Assembly: GCA_022794255.1 (NCBI GenBank)
Contig: JAAWEL010000039.1
Coordinates: forward strand, 1 to 60,776
DNA: 60,776 nt
DNA from: Lachnospiraceae bacterium
GTDB lineage: Bacteria > Bacillota > Clostridia > Lachnospirales > Lachnospiraceae
Direction: 5' to 3'
Part shown: one piece after another, positions 1 to 8,303 of the stretch
Layout of the letters: each line of letters begins with the position of its first letter
Position numbering within the stretch: position 1 is the stretch's first letter
The notes under the pieces: model-generated
Databases searched by the model: none
What the model was told of the DNA's origin: nothing
What the model saw: the letters and a program-made list of their open reading frames with translations, nothing else
Program-made: the position numbers and the translations under genes

Positions 1-639
1 AAAGGAAAGGTGTTAGGAGTTGGCATCTGTCCTGGTGTGGTCGAGATTGAAGAATTGATTGAGGATCAGGTTGGCGGCTTTGTGGACAGGATGCTGAATG
101 AGAGGCTTTTGAGTATTCTTTCCACCAAAGAGAATGTAAATCTGGCTACTTTGGGCTTTGCGGAGGAGAATGTGAAGAAATATCAGGCGATCATCACGCC
201 TATTGATATTGCAGGTGAGCGGTTGGGTACTTTGTTTATCTACAAATGTGATGAGCAGTACGATATTGATGATATCATTCTCAGCGAGTATGGCACCACT
301 GTAGTGGGTCTGGAGATGATGCGTTCAGTGAATGAGGAGAATGCAGAGGAGACCCGCAAGATTCAGATTGTGAAATCGGCGATCAGTACCTTGTCCTTTT
401 CAGAGCTGGAGGCCATCACCCATATCTTTGAAGAGTTAGATGGCAATGAGGGAATTTTAGTGGCCAGTAAGATTGCAGACCGGGTGGGGATTACCCGCTC
501 CGTGATTGTCAATGCCCTTCGCAAATTTGAGAGTGCTGGTGTTATTGAATCCAGATCCTCCGGAATGAAAGGAACCTACATTAAGGTTCTGAATGATGTA
601 ATCTTTGAGGAGCTGAAAAATATTAAGACTGCAAAATAG
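1..639 (+). CDS. codY: CodY global transcriptional repressor, 5' truncated
   Basis: GTP- and branched-chain-amino-acid-responsive repressor of stationary-phase and nitrogen genes in Bacillota. The reading frame is open from base 1, and about 45 N-terminal residues are missing by comparison with the usual ~260 aa, so the start lies outside the window. What remains is most of the GAF-type ligand domain, including a GERLGTL segment, a helical linker, and the C-terminal winged helix. The winged helix is very typical: ASKIADRVGITRSVIVNALR followed by ESAGVIESRS and GMKGTYIKVLN. A GTG at 10 could be mistaken for a start, but it falls inside the GAF domain. A terminator follows directly, so codY ends its own transcript. 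The identity is secure. Confidence 0.95.
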   Translation, partial: KGKVLGVGICPGVVEIEELIEDQVGGFVDRMLNERLLSILSTKENVNLATLGFAEENVKKYQAIITPIDIAGERLGTLFIYKCDEQYDIDDIILSEYGTTVVGLEMMRSVNEENAEETRKIQIVKSAISTLSFSELEAITHIFEELDGNEGILVASKIADRVGITRSVIVNALRKFESAGVIESRSSGMKGTYIKVLNDVIFEELKNIKTAK

Positions 640-645
640 TAGAAA

Positions 646-685
646 AGAGCGTTTTCGGGCAGTACTCCTGAAAACGTTCTTTGTT
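646..685 (+). terminator. Rho-independent terminator of codY
   Basis: Inverted repeat of 14 bases at 646-659 and 667-680 (AGAGCGTTTTCGGG with CCTGAAAACGTTCT, allowing G-U pairs), with a short loop and the T-rich sequence TTGTTTG after it. It begins seven bases after the codY stop. Confidence 0.8.
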
Positions 686-882
686 TGTCAAGAAGTTGTT
701 TGATAATTCTCTGTTATTGCTTTACTGAGCAGATGATTATTCACGAAGACGAAATTTGGCAATCCGTTTTCGAAGCATGACAATGTTTCATCAGGGCAAA
801 AAAGGATATTGATCTGGAAGAAAATATCCTTAATTGTCCTTGATAATTGCTTGACAACATTTGTTTATCATTGCAAAAAGTA

Positions 883-911
883 TTGACTTTTAATTCACAA
901 AGTGAGATAAT
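883..911 (+). promoter_or_regulatory. Promoter of pckA
   Basis: TTGACT (883-888), a 17-base spacer, GATAAT (906-911), about 45 bases upstream of the pckA start; a good match to the housekeeping sigma consensus. The 319-base gap between codY and pckA otherwise holds no gene. Upstream of the -35 lies an imperfect inverted repeat, TTGTC (834-838) and GACAA (853-857), and TTGTCAAG (685-692) is the exact reverse complement of CTTGACAA (850-857). These could be regulator sites. Confidence 0.8.
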
Positions 912-958
912 AAATACAAATTTCGATTTATGAAATTCAAAATTAAGGAGGAAGTAGA

Positions 959-2656
959 ATGGCAACAAAAGCTTATTACCCAATCAGTGAGATCGGAAAA
1001 GGAAAGGTTGGTTTTTCCAAGACCAGATCTATCATCGAGGCAGCTTTCTATGGAAACAATGTGGTGAAGGTAAACACCTTGAAGGAAGCGTATGAGTTAG
1101 CGAAAAATTCACCAGGAACAATCGTGACCGATATGCCGGTTTACAGAGGTGAGGAATTTGGCCTGGAAAAGGATGCTAAGGTTTTGCTGTTCAATGATGG
1201 TGCGATTACTGGCCGTTATGCTACTGCCCGCCGTATTGCGGGAGAGCCCGGAGTGGATTGCAATGCTCTGGATATTGTTGCCATGGATGCGGTCTACGAA
1301 TCCCGCTGGAAAACCATGTACCATGCAGAGGTTTTTGTAGGTCTGGATCCGGAATTTATGGTAAAGGCTCACCTGCTGATCCCGGAAGGTGAGGAGAACA
1401 TCATGTACAACTGGATGCTGAACTTCCAGTATATGTCTGATGAGTATGTAAAGATGTACAAAGATTCCAAGCCGGTGGGTGACGGTAAGGAAGCCGATAT
1501 TTATATTTTCTCTGATCCGCAGTGGACAGGTTCTGATCGTCCGAATGTATCCCTGGATTGCTTGTCTGACCCGCAGAAGAAAACTCTCTGTTATTTTAAC
1601 ACGGAGACCAACTGTGCCTGCATTCTGGGTATGAGATATTTCGGCGAACACAAGAAGGGCACCCTGACCATGGCCTGGGCTATTGCTAACCGCAATGGAT
1701 ATGCTTCCTGCCATGGCGGACAGAAGGAGTATTTGTTGGCTGATGGCAAAAAGTATGTGGCTTCCGTATACGGCCTCTCTGGTTCTGGTAAGTCCACCCT
1801 GACACATGCAAAACATGGCGGCAAATATGAGATCAAGGTTCTGCATGATGATGCCTTCGTAATCAATACCGATACCTGTGCATCCATCGCTTTGGAGCCC
1901 ACCTATTTTGATAAGACTGCTGATTATCCTACCGGCTGTGATGACAACAAGTATCTTTTGACTGCTCAGAACTGCTCCGCTACGCTGGATGATGAGGGCA
2001 AGCTGCAGCTGGTGACTGAGGATATCCGTAACGGTAATGGTCGTGCCATCAAGTCAAAATTATGGTCTCCTAACCGTGTGGACAAGATCGATGCACCGGT
2101 AAATGCGATTTTCTGGATCATGAAAGATCCTACCATCCCGCCGGTGGTGAAGTTAAAAGGTGCTTCTCTGGCTTCTGTTATGGGAGCAACTCTGGCTACC
2201 AAACGTTCTTCTGCAGAGCGTCTGGCCCCTGGCGTAGATCCCAACAAGCTGGTTGTGGTTCCCTATGCGAATCCTTTCCGCACCTATCCGCTGGCTAATG
2301 ACTACGAGAAGTTTAAAAAGCTGGTTGAGGAGAAGAACGTTGACTGCTATATTGTCAACACCGGTGACTTCATGGGTAAGAAAGTAAAACCGGCTGACAC
2401 TTTGGGCATTCTGGAAGCTATTGTTGAGGGTAAGGCAGACTTCCACAAATGGGGTCCCTTCTCTGATATTGAGATCCTTGACTGGGAGGGCTTTGTGCCG
2501 GATATGAATGATGCAGAGTATGTAGGCCAGCTGAAGGCCCGTATGAATGATCGTGTCAATGAGATCAAGCAGTTTGCAGAGGCGAAGGAAGGTTATGATA
2601 AGCTTCCGGATGATGCTTTGGCTGCTATTCAGAAGGTAGTGGATGAGCTGGGCTGA
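959..2656 (+). CDS. pckA: Phosphoenolpyruvate carboxykinase (ATP type)
   Basis: Cytosolic enzyme interconverting oxaloacetate plus ATP and PEP plus CO2 plus ADP. In fermenting Clostridia it often runs toward oxaloacetate to feed fumarate and succinate formation. The protein is 565 aa, slightly longer than the common 530-540. The nucleotide loop GLSGSGKST is at residues 272-280, followed by the acidic HDDAF segment. NRNGYASCHGG lies before the P-loop, and ATKRSSAERL and YANPFRTYPL are in the C-terminal half. It is a divergent clostridial version: the P-loop has Ser where many ATP-type enzymes have Thr. The start ATG follows AAGGAGGAAG at good spacing. It is a single-gene unit with its own promoter and terminator, and long open frames on the opposite strand are shadows of its codon bias. 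Confidence 0.93.
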   Translation: MATKAYYPISEIGKGKVGFSKTRSIIEAAFYGNNVVKVNTLKEAYELAKNSPGTIVTDMPVYRGEEFGLEKDAKVLLFNDGAITGRYATARRIAGEPGVDCNALDIVAMDAVYESRWKTMYHAEVFVGLDPEFMVKAHLLIPEGEENIMYNWMLNFQYMSDEYVKMYKDSKPVGDGKEADIYIFSDPQWTGSDRPNVSLDCLSDPQKKTLCYFNTETNCACILGMRYFGEHKKGTLTMAWAIANRNGYASCHGGQKEYLLADGKKYVASVYGLSGSGKSTLTHAKHGGKYEIKVLHDDAFVINTDTCASIALEPTYFDKTADYPTGCDDNKYLLTAQNCSATLDDEGKLQLVTEDIRNGNGRAIKSKLWSPNRVDKIDAPVNAIFWIMKDPTIPPVVKLKGASLASVMGATLATKRSSAERLAPGVDPNKLVVVPYANPFRTYPLANDYEKFKKLVEEKNVDCYIVNTGDFMGKKVKPADTLGILEAIVEGKADFHKWGPFSDIEILDWEGFVPDMNDAEYVGQLKARMNDRVNEIKQFAEAKEGYDKLPDDALAAIQKVVDELG

Positions 2657-2736
2657 TCAGGAATAATAAGAATTTGATTGAAAAGAATCTGAAAGAGCAT
2701 CAAAAGAGGCGTGGACAGATTCTGCGTTGAGGGTAA

Positions 2737-2770
2737 AAGCCGGAGGCCGTATAGGTTTCCGGCTTCCCCT
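2737..2770 (+). terminator. Rho-independent terminator of pckA
   Basis: Perfect 8-bp stem AAGCCGGA (2737-2744) with TCCGGCTT (2758-2765), then CCCCTTT. It lies about 80 bases after the pckA stop. Confidence 0.75.
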
Positions 2771-2860
2771 TTACTTTCAGAAGCGATCTTGGCAGACAGA
2801 GAAGCATGAGAGCCTTTTTGTCTGCTGAAATATTTTTACGGAAAGCATAAGGATAGGAAG

Positions 2861-3508
2861 ATGAAGAAAAAATATGTGCTGTTCGATCTGGATGGAACTT
2901 TGACGGACTCCCGGGAGGGGATCATCAATTCCATTGAATATATGCTGAGGTTTTACGGTATTTCGGTGGAGGACCGGGAAAGCCTTCTTCCCTGGCTGGG
3001 GCCGCCTCTCAAGGATAGCTTGATGAAATATCACGGATTTGATGAGAGAACGGCTCTGGAGGGAGTGGAAAAATACCGGGAATATTTTGACCGGCAGGGG
3101 ATTTTTGAAAATCGGCTATTTCCGGGGATCGAGGATATGCTGTTCTGTTTAAAGGAGAAGGGGTATGTTTTGCTGGTTGCCACATCCAAGCCGGAGGTGG
3201 CTGCTGTCCGGGTGCTTAAGCATTTTGACCTGGAAAAATATTTTGATTACATTGGGGGTGCAACGTTAGATGACAGCCGGGTGAAAAAAGGGGATGTAAT
3301 CCGGTATGTGTTGGAAAAGTGTGGTGTTGAGGATAAGTCTCTGGCCACTATGGTAGGGGACCGGGAGCATGATATTCAGGGGGCAAAAGAGAACGGGCTT
3401 AAGGCAGTGGGAGTGCTTTATGGCTATAGCGCTCCCGGAGAGTTGGCTGATGCGGCGGCTGATTATCTTGTGAATACTCCAAAAGATTTGGTAAAGCTTT
3501 TGCCATAG
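2861..3508 (+). CDS. HAD-superfamily phosphatase, phosphoglycolate-phosphatase-like
   Basis: Small cytosolic phosphomonoesterase or pyrophosphatase of the Gph/PpaX type (HAD subfamily IA), 215 aa, which is family length. Motif I FDLDGTLTD carries the nucleophile Asp9 and acid/base Asp11. A helical cap follows, then motif II around LLVATSKPE with the conserved Thr/Ser, a Lys in the segment DDSRVKKGDVI, and motif IV MVGDREHDIQGAKENG with the metal-binding acidic residues. The ATG follows AGGATAGGAAG. The substrate cannot be read from sequence: phosphoglycolate, pyrophosphate and sugar phosphates are all possible. It is probably transcribed alone, since it is separated from pckA by a terminator. 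Confidence 0.85.
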   Translation: MKKKYVLFDLDGTLTDSREGIINSIEYMLRFYGISVEDRESLLPWLGPPLKDSLMKYHGFDERTALEGVEKYREYFDRQGIFENRLFPGIEDMLFCLKEKGYVLLVATSKPEVAAVRVLKHFDLEKYFDYIGGATLDDSRVKKGDVIRYVLEKCGVEDKSLATMVGDREHDIQGAKENGLKAVGVLYGYSAPGELADAAADYLVNTPKDLVKLLP

Positions 3509-3722
3509 CAGGTCTGAAATTGTTTTTAGTGGGAAAAATATAGAATAGGAAAGAAATAAAAGACGGAAAAAGTACACAAAATCTGAGTGGCGCATAAAAG
3601 GCATTATCAATGAAAATCAAAAATCAGAAAAAAATCATTAGAAATGGCAGTATCTTTTCTGATAAAATGGAATGGGAACTTTGATGGTAGATTCATGTTT
3701 TGCAGGAAAGGAAAGGTGCCAG

Positions 3723-4262
3723 ATGTTTGAAAAGGGTGAATATATTGTATATGGAACTTCCGGTGTGTGCCAGATTGAGGATATTATCACCATGGATATG
3801 AAAGGGGTGGCCGGAAATCGTCTCTTTTATGTCCTGATCCCTTCCAGCCAGAAGGGCGGAAAGATTTTTACGCCTGTGGATAATGAAAGGACCTATATGC
3901 GCCCTGTGCTAACCCGGGATGAGGCGTCAAGACTGATTGAAGAGATTCCAAGGATCGAGGAGATATGGATCTCCAATGAGAAGTTTCGGGAAGCCAAGTA
4001 TAAAGAGTGTATGAATTCCTGTGACTGCAGGGAGTGGATCCGGATTATCAAAACCTTGTATCTGCGGAAAAGGGCACGGAGTGCTCAAGGGAAGAAAATC
4101 ACCTCCACGGACGAGAAGTATCTGCGGATGGCGGAGGATTATCTTTACTCGGAGCTTGAGATACCTTTAGGGATACCAAAGGCCCGAATGGAAGCCTATA
4201 TTGGGGAACAGGTAAAAAGGATGAAAGAGGCAAAAGGAGAGAAAGGAAGTATCACGGAATAG
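3723..4262 (+). CDS. CarD/CdnL-type RNA-polymerase-binding regulator
   Basis: Transcription regulator with an N-terminal CarD/TRCF RNA-polymerase-interaction domain. The opening MFEKGEYIVYGTSGVCQIEDI and the KIFTPVDNERTYMRPVL segment are typical of that fold. The remaining ~110 residues are helical and rich in Lys and Arg, as in clostridial CarD proteins that contact promoter DNA. I place the start at 3723, with AGGAAAGGAAAGG 5-10 bases upstream, not at an in-frame ATG at 3672, which would add 17 residues of unrelated sequence. The protein is 179 aa. Members of the family modulate open-complex stability at many promoters; the target set here is unknown. A strong hairpin follows. Confidence 0.85.
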   Translation: MFEKGEYIVYGTSGVCQIEDIITMDMKGVAGNRLFYVLIPSSQKGGKIFTPVDNERTYMRPVLTRDEASRLIEEIPRIEEIWISNEKFREAKYKECMNSCDCREWIRIIKTLYLRKRARSAQGKKITSTDEKYLRMAEDYLYSELEIPLGIPKARMEAYIGEQVKRMKEAKGEKGSITE

Positions 4263-4313
4263 GGAAGACTTCCAAAACAGGAGCGGAAACCGAACAAGTG
4301 TAAAATGTGGAAT

Positions 4314-4360
4314 AAAAAGGCCTGGCGGCAGGACATCAAAATCAGCTGCCAGGCCTTTTT
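4314..4360. terminator. Bidirectional terminator between carD-like gene and flavoprotein gene
   Basis: Nearly perfect 16-bp inverted repeat, AAAAAGGCCTGGCGGC with GCTGCCAGGCCTTTTT. A-run and T-run flank both sides, so it can stop the carD-like transcript and the convergent flavoprotein transcript. Confidence 0.85.
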
Positions 4361-4419
4361 ACTGCGGAGTTTGTCAGAAAAAAGGCTATGAAGGTTTGTA
4401 AAAATCAGGCGAGAAAAGA

Positions 4420-6375
4420 TTAGTAAATATTTTGATCTGTCCGGTAACGCCGCCATACATTTTCAAAGAAATCGTCCTCCTCAGGCAGCGGACGCGGATC
4501 GCGCCAATAGGTCAAAGGTCCGCAAGGCTTATAGAGGATTTCCTGGATTTGATGTAGGGGTGTTTCCTCTAGCCGGAAAGTAAATTCATCGCAGAGGGTG
4601 GGGGCTGGTTTTAGGCCGCCTGGGTCCTGGTAGAGGGCGCTTCCCCGGCTCTTTCCTCCCTTTTCCACATAATCAATCATGGCGGTGAGGACTGCCTGCT
4701 GACAGATAAGAATATCCCGGAGACGATACAACCATTTTAAATGACCAGGAGTTTTTACATGGCATATGTCAGGCAGAGAAAAAAGAGTATCCTTTGTGTA
4801 TTGGAGGGTATCCCGCATGGGTTCTAAGCTTCGGAAGGCAGCAGCGCAGCAGGACATCCGCTTTTGGGCAGAATCGATCAGGTCTGTGACGTTTTCTGGT
4901 AGAGGGCTCAGGACTTTATCTGCCAGTAAAATCATCTCTTTGATTTGGAGACCGACCTGTTTTATTATTTCCTTCCCAGTCGGGATGGTCTGTAGGGGCT
5001 GGGCAGCAATATATTGGGCGGCCCGGAGAGCGCCTGCCTGTCCGGCATTGAGCGCGGTTCCTCCCGGACGATACACGCCGTGGGTGCCGCTTAATTCCCC
5101 AATGGAGAACAAACCCTGAATCCTGGTCTGCCACCAACAATCAACTCCTAAGCCGCCATTACAATGCTGAGCGCAGAGTGCGATTTCCAGGGGAGTGGTT
5201 TTCAGATCCACTCCTTTATCCAAAAAGAAATCTACGGCAGGCTGGTTCATTTGGGCCAGGCGCTCATAAGGGGTGTTTAGGCAGGCCCCTGCCCTGCGGA
5301 GAAAATCACCAGCCTCTGGGGGAAGCTTTTCATAATCAATAGGGTCTACGGGATTCTGGCGGTAGTCCAGAAATACCCGGCGTCCCTTTTTTGTTTCCTG
5401 AAATACAAGAATGTCCACAATAGAGGAGCCATCCTGGGCTTTTCTGGCGTCAAAGGGCCACTGGTATCCTTTGAGAAAGGTCTTAAACAACAGATCATTG
5501 GGATCCTCAAAGAAATCCCGAAGGAAATCTCTCTCATCACTGCCATCGGCAGCTGTGGAAAAGAAGCGGGGGAGAGATTGCATATAGGTGCCGGATATGT
5601 TCCAGCGAGGGTGCAGGGAGGCCAAACCATACTGCCATTCTGTCAGGTTTTTTCCGGCGGCGCCAGCTTCTAAAGCAATGCCGGAAGAGCCAAAATGACC
5701 ATGGGGATATACACTGTCGTAGTAGATTCCGGCAGGTCCTCCAGTGGCACAGATCAGGTTTGCACATAGAAAGATGGCAAAAGAAGGTTGGGCTTTTTGC
5801 TGACTTTTTGTCAGGTCCAGACAGAGAACTCCTAGAAGCTTTTCATTATGAACAAGGAGTCGAATGGCCTGCATGTGGTCATAAATAGGCGTATGATTTT
5901 GGAGTACTACTTGCTCTAAAGCCTCCGTCATCATTTTTGAGGTGTAGGGGCCAGCGCTGGTGGCGCGGCTGCGGGGATCATGGTCAGTTTTGTAGCCTAC
6001 ATATTCTCCATAGCGGTTGCTGGGAAAGGGGACACCTAGGTCAACTAAGTGGAGAAAACATCGGGCGGAAAGGGCGGCTTCGCAGAGGGCTAAGTCTCCG
6101 TCTACACAGCCGCCGTCCATCAGAGTGTAAGCCATCTCTCGAATGCTGTCCGGTTGGAAACCGGATAAGGAAAGTTTATAGTAGGTCTGCTTATCAGAGC
6201 CTGTGTTGCGGGAAGTTCCTGCCTGAACGTGCTCCGTGATTAGGGCTATGTCTTTATGGCCTGCCATAAAAAGCCGCTCAGCGGCAGCAAAGCCAGCAGC
6301 GCCACTGCCTAAAATAAGAGTTTGGTAGGAATGGATGGGAACTAAATAGCCGCATATCGGTAATGTTTGGTTCAT
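4420..6375 (-). CDS. FAD-dependent oxidoreductase, fumarate reductase/succinate dehydrogenase flavoprotein family
   Basis: Predicted cytosolic flavoprotein of the Frd/Sdh/NadB fold, 651 aa. The N-terminal dinucleotide-binding motif LILGSGAAGFAAAERL lies at about residues 20-35. RNTGSDKQTYY resembles the loop seen around FAD in this family, and the C-terminal signature GELSGTHGVYRPGGTALN at about 425-441 keeps the His and Arg that contact FAD and substrate. There is no signal peptide or flavinylation module. The start is the ATG at 6375 with AGGAGGTAC upstream; the longer open frame to 6483 has no ribosome site. It is divergent from a TRAP carboxylate importer and shares palindromic operators with it, so it probably oxidises or reduces the imported acid or its product. 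The substrate is unknown. Confidence 0.85.
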   Translation of the reverse strand: MNQTLPICGYLVPIHSYQTLILGSGAAGFAAAERLFMAGHKDIALITEHVQAGTSRNTGSDKQTYYKLSLSGFQPDSIREMAYTLMDGGCVDGDLALCEAALSARCFLHLVDLGVPFPSNRYGEYVGYKTDHDPRSRATSAGPYTSKMMTEALEQVVLQNHTPIYDHMQAIRLLVHNEKLLGVLCLDLTKSQQKAQPSFAIFLCANLICATGGPAGIYYDSVYPHGHFGSSGIALEAGAAGKNLTEWQYGLASLHPRWNISGTYMQSLPRFFSTAADGSDERDFLRDFFEDPNDLLFKTFLKGYQWPFDARKAQDGSSIVDILVFQETKKGRRVFLDYRQNPVDPIDYEKLPPEAGDFLRRAGACLNTPYERLAQMNQPAVDFFLDKGVDLKTTPLEIALCAQHCNGGLGVDCWWQTRIQGLFSIGELSGTHGVYRPGGTALNAGQAGALRAAQYIAAQPLQTIPTGKEIIKQVGLQIKEMILLADKVLSPLPENVTDLIDSAQKRMSCCAAAFRSLEPMRDTLQYTKDTLFSLPDICHVKTPGHLKWLYRLRDILICQQAVLTAMIDYVEKGGKSRGSALYQDPGGLKPAPTLCDEFTFRLEETPLHQIQEILYKPCGPLTYWRDPRPLPEEDDFFENVWRRYRTDQNIY

Positions 6376-6430
6376 GGAAGTACCTCCTAAATATAAATAG
6401 TAAAAATCACCATATGAATTTCTTGGGATT

Positions 6431-6459
6431 AATATAGCATAAAACAAGAAAAAAGTAAA
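6431..6459 (-). promoter_or_regulatory. Promoter of the flavoprotein gene
   Basis: On the minus strand: TTTACT (6459-6454), a 17-base spacer, TATATT (6436-6431), leaving a leader of about 50 bases. The -35 touches the first operator copy at 6459-6473. Confidence 0.65.
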
Positions 6460-6473
6460 TTCACCTGATGAAT
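6459..6473. promoter_or_regulatory. Palindromic operator, copy 1
   Basis: ATTCACCTGATGAAT, a near-perfect palindrome differing at one base from the derived consensus ATTCATCTGATGAAT. It abuts the -35 of the flavoprotein promoter. The core fits a relaxed form of the TnGTnnnACnA pattern of FadR-subfamily GntR regulators, and such a regulator is encoded at 12259-12945. Confidence 0.6.
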
Positions 6474-6534
6474 AAACAAACAAAATTGTAAGAAATACAC
6501 AATATGCCCTTGCAAAACCTGTTAATATTTACAA

Positions 6535-6564
6535 TTTACAAAAGATATGAAAGGGTGATATGAT
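6535..6564 (+). promoter_or_regulatory. Promoter of the TRAP/CoA-transferase operon
   Basis: TTTACA (6535-6540), an 18-base spacer, TATGAT (6559-6564). Transcription would start near 6571, inside operator copy 2, which suits repression by a bound regulator. Confidence 0.65.
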
Positions 6565-6566
6565 AA

Positions 6567-6604
6567 AATCATCAGATGAATTAAAAATAAAACATCTGAC
6601 GAAT
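6567..6604. promoter_or_regulatory. Palindromic operators, copies 2 and 3
   Basis: AATCATCAGATGAAT (6567-6581) and AAACATCTGACGAAT (6590-6604) match ATTCATCTGATGAAT at 13 and 12 of 15 bases. Their centres are 23 bases apart, about two helical turns, and both lie at or just after the predicted start of the TRAP operon. Confidence 0.6.
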
Positions 6605-6676
6605 TGAAGGTTTCTATTAGAATCACATTAGTACGAAGCATGAAAAAATAAAAAGAAGAGATCAAGGAGGATGGTT

Positions 6677-7765
6677 ATGACAAGGAAACAGTTACAAAGG
6701 GCAACGGCAGTGGTATTGGCAATGGGTATGATGGTTATGACAGGATGCAACAGTGCAGCCAATTCGGTGACAGCATCAGCATCTCAGGAGGCAGGCGGGG
6801 CGCAGACTGCAGCCAATGGGACGGAGGCAGGCGGGGCAGATGTAACTGATGCTGAATTTAAGCTGATTGCCGCTCATGTGTCCACAGAGACCCACTCTTT
6901 CCACTTAGGTCTGGAGGAGTTTAAAAAACAGGTGGAGGAAAAATCAGGGGGGAGGATTGAGGTCGAAGTTCATGCCAACGGTGAGCTGGGAGGCAATGAA
7001 GATGAGCTTGTTCAGAAAATGGCCACAGGAACCGTGGATATTATCATTTCGGCCCCATCTTTTATGGCCCAAAGTGTAAAAGCAGCGGATCTATTGTCTC
7101 TTCCCTATCTATTTTCTGGTGTGGAACATTGGGAAGCTGTGATGGATGGAAATCCGGGGCAGGAGATCAGTCGTCTGGTGGAGGAACAGTCAGGGCTTTT
7201 TAAGGTGTTGGGGTATTTCAAAGATGGAATAAGAAATATGTATACCATAAAGCCGGTGGAAACCCTGGAGGACATGAAGGATATGAAGTTCCGGATTCAG
7301 AACAGTCCTACTCAGATTGCATTTTGGTCCGAGCTGGGAGTACAGCCAACTTTTATCGCTTTCAATGAGATTTATCAGGCATTGCAGAATGGCGTGATTG
7401 ATGGAGCGGAAAATTCTTATGCTCAGATTGCACAGCAGAAACATTATGAGGTTTGCAAGAATATTACCCAGACAGAACACGATGTGGCAACCCGTTTCTT
7501 TTTGATCTCTCAGCAGAAGTATAATGAGCTTCCGGAAGATCTGCAGGCAGTGGTAGATGAGGCGGCAGTTCTGGCGGTAGAAAAACAGAGGGCAGTGGAT
7601 CTGGAACTGGATGCAAAATATAAGGATGAGATGGAAAAGGCAGGAGTGACTTTTATTGCTATTGACAAAGAGCCGTTGATTGAGATGACAGATGAGGTGC
7701 GCAGAAAAGCGGCCGATGAGATGGGACTTGGTGCCATGCTTGATGAAATTTTGTCTCTGAAATAA
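6677..7765 (+). CDS. dctP: TRAP transporter substrate-binding lipoprotein (DctP family)
   Basis: Extracellular receptor of a tripartite ATP-independent transporter. It captures an organic anion and delivers it to the membrane subunits encoded next. A lipoprotein signal ends at the lipobox MTGC with Cys24, followed by a Ser/Thr/Ala-rich tether, and the DctP fold starts near residue 55. MKFRIQNSPTQIAFWSELGVQ carries the conserved Arg (about residue 206) that pairs with the substrate carboxylate in this family, so a carboxylic acid is the likely cargo. I chose the ATG at 6677 because AAGGAGG ends six bases upstream; the ATG at 6671 touches the ribosome site. It is the first gene of an operon running to the GntR regulator. 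Confidence 0.9.
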   Translation: MTRKQLQRATAVVLAMGMMVMTGCNSAANSVTASASQEAGGAQTAANGTEAGGADVTDAEFKLIAAHVSTETHSFHLGLEEFKKQVEEKSGGRIEVEVHANGELGGNEDELVQKMATGTVDIIISAPSFMAQSVKAADLLSLPYLFSGVEHWEAVMDGNPGQEISRLVEEQSGLFKVLGYFKDGIRNMYTIKPVETLEDMKDMKFRIQNSPTQIAFWSELGVQPTFIAFNEIYQALQNGVIDGAENSYAQIAQQKHYEVCKNITQTEHDVATRFFLISQQKYNELPEDLQAVVDEAAVLAVEKQRAVDLELDAKYKDEMEKAGVTFIAIDKEPLIEMTDEVRRKAADEMGLGAMLDEILSLK

Positions 7766-7781
7766 GAGAGGAGCGAATTGT

Positions 7782-8303
7782 ATGAAGAAAGCAGCCGATT
7801 TTTTGGAGAGGATACAGTGTATTTTCAGCATGATTTTATTTATGGTGTTTTTGGCTTGCATTGTCATCCAGATTTTGACCCGTTATGTGCCCTTTATTAA
7901 GATCACCTGGACAGAGGAGATCTCTGTGTATGCATTTATTTGGGCCATTCTGATGGGAACTGCGGTGATGTTAAAAAGAAATGAGCATTTTGCCTTTGAC
8001 TTTTTCAGAAGCAAGGTTACTGGTGTGGGAAAGCTTGTGACGGAGACCTTTATCTATCTGGTCATGTTTGGATTCAGCTGTTATGTAGCCTATTGCGGTG
8101 TCCAGCTTACCCGTCAGTTCTGGAACTGGACCCTGACCTCCTTAACCTGGGTGAGTCAGAGATATACCTGGTCCTCCCTGATTGTGTGCGGATTGACCAT
8201 GGCGTTTTATTCCCTAAGCAATATAACAGAGGTTTGGGGAAATTTTAAGAATATACCTACAAAGGATTTAGAGTATGGAGAGGAAAGGAGAGATGAGATA
8301 TGA
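7782..8303 (+). CDS. dctQ: TRAP transporter small permease (DctQ family)
   Basis: Integral membrane subunit of 173 aa with four hydrophobic segments (about residues 12-35, 45-62, 85-110 and 125-150). The DctQ hallmark is TWTEEISVYAFIWAILMGTAV. It partners the large subunit to form the sodium-driven import channel. The gene starts 16 bases after dctP with GAGAGGAG upstream, and its stop overlaps the start of dctM by four bases (ATGA), indicating translational coupling. Confidence 0.9.
   Translation: MKKAADFLERIQCIFSMILFMVFLACIVIQILTRYVPFIKITWTEEISVYAFIWAILMGTAVMLKRNEHFAFDFFRSKVTGVGKLVTETFIYLVMFGFSCYVAYCGVQLTRQFWNWTLTSLTWVSQRYTWSSLIVCGLTMAFYSLSNITEVWGNFKNIPTKDLEYGEERRDEI

Noticed and set aside
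669-682. Catabolite-response (cre) site near TGAAAACGTTCTTT
   Set aside because: It is the right arm of the codY terminator and departs from the cre consensus in its last positions.
1109-1846. Long minus-strand open frame opposite pckA (245 codons)
   Set aside because: No ribosome site or family resemblance; it mirrors the codon bias of a clear enzyme gene on the other strand.
7190-7867. Minus-strand open frame opposite dctP (225 codons)
   Set aside because: Shadow of a well-supported TRAP receptor gene; no start signals.
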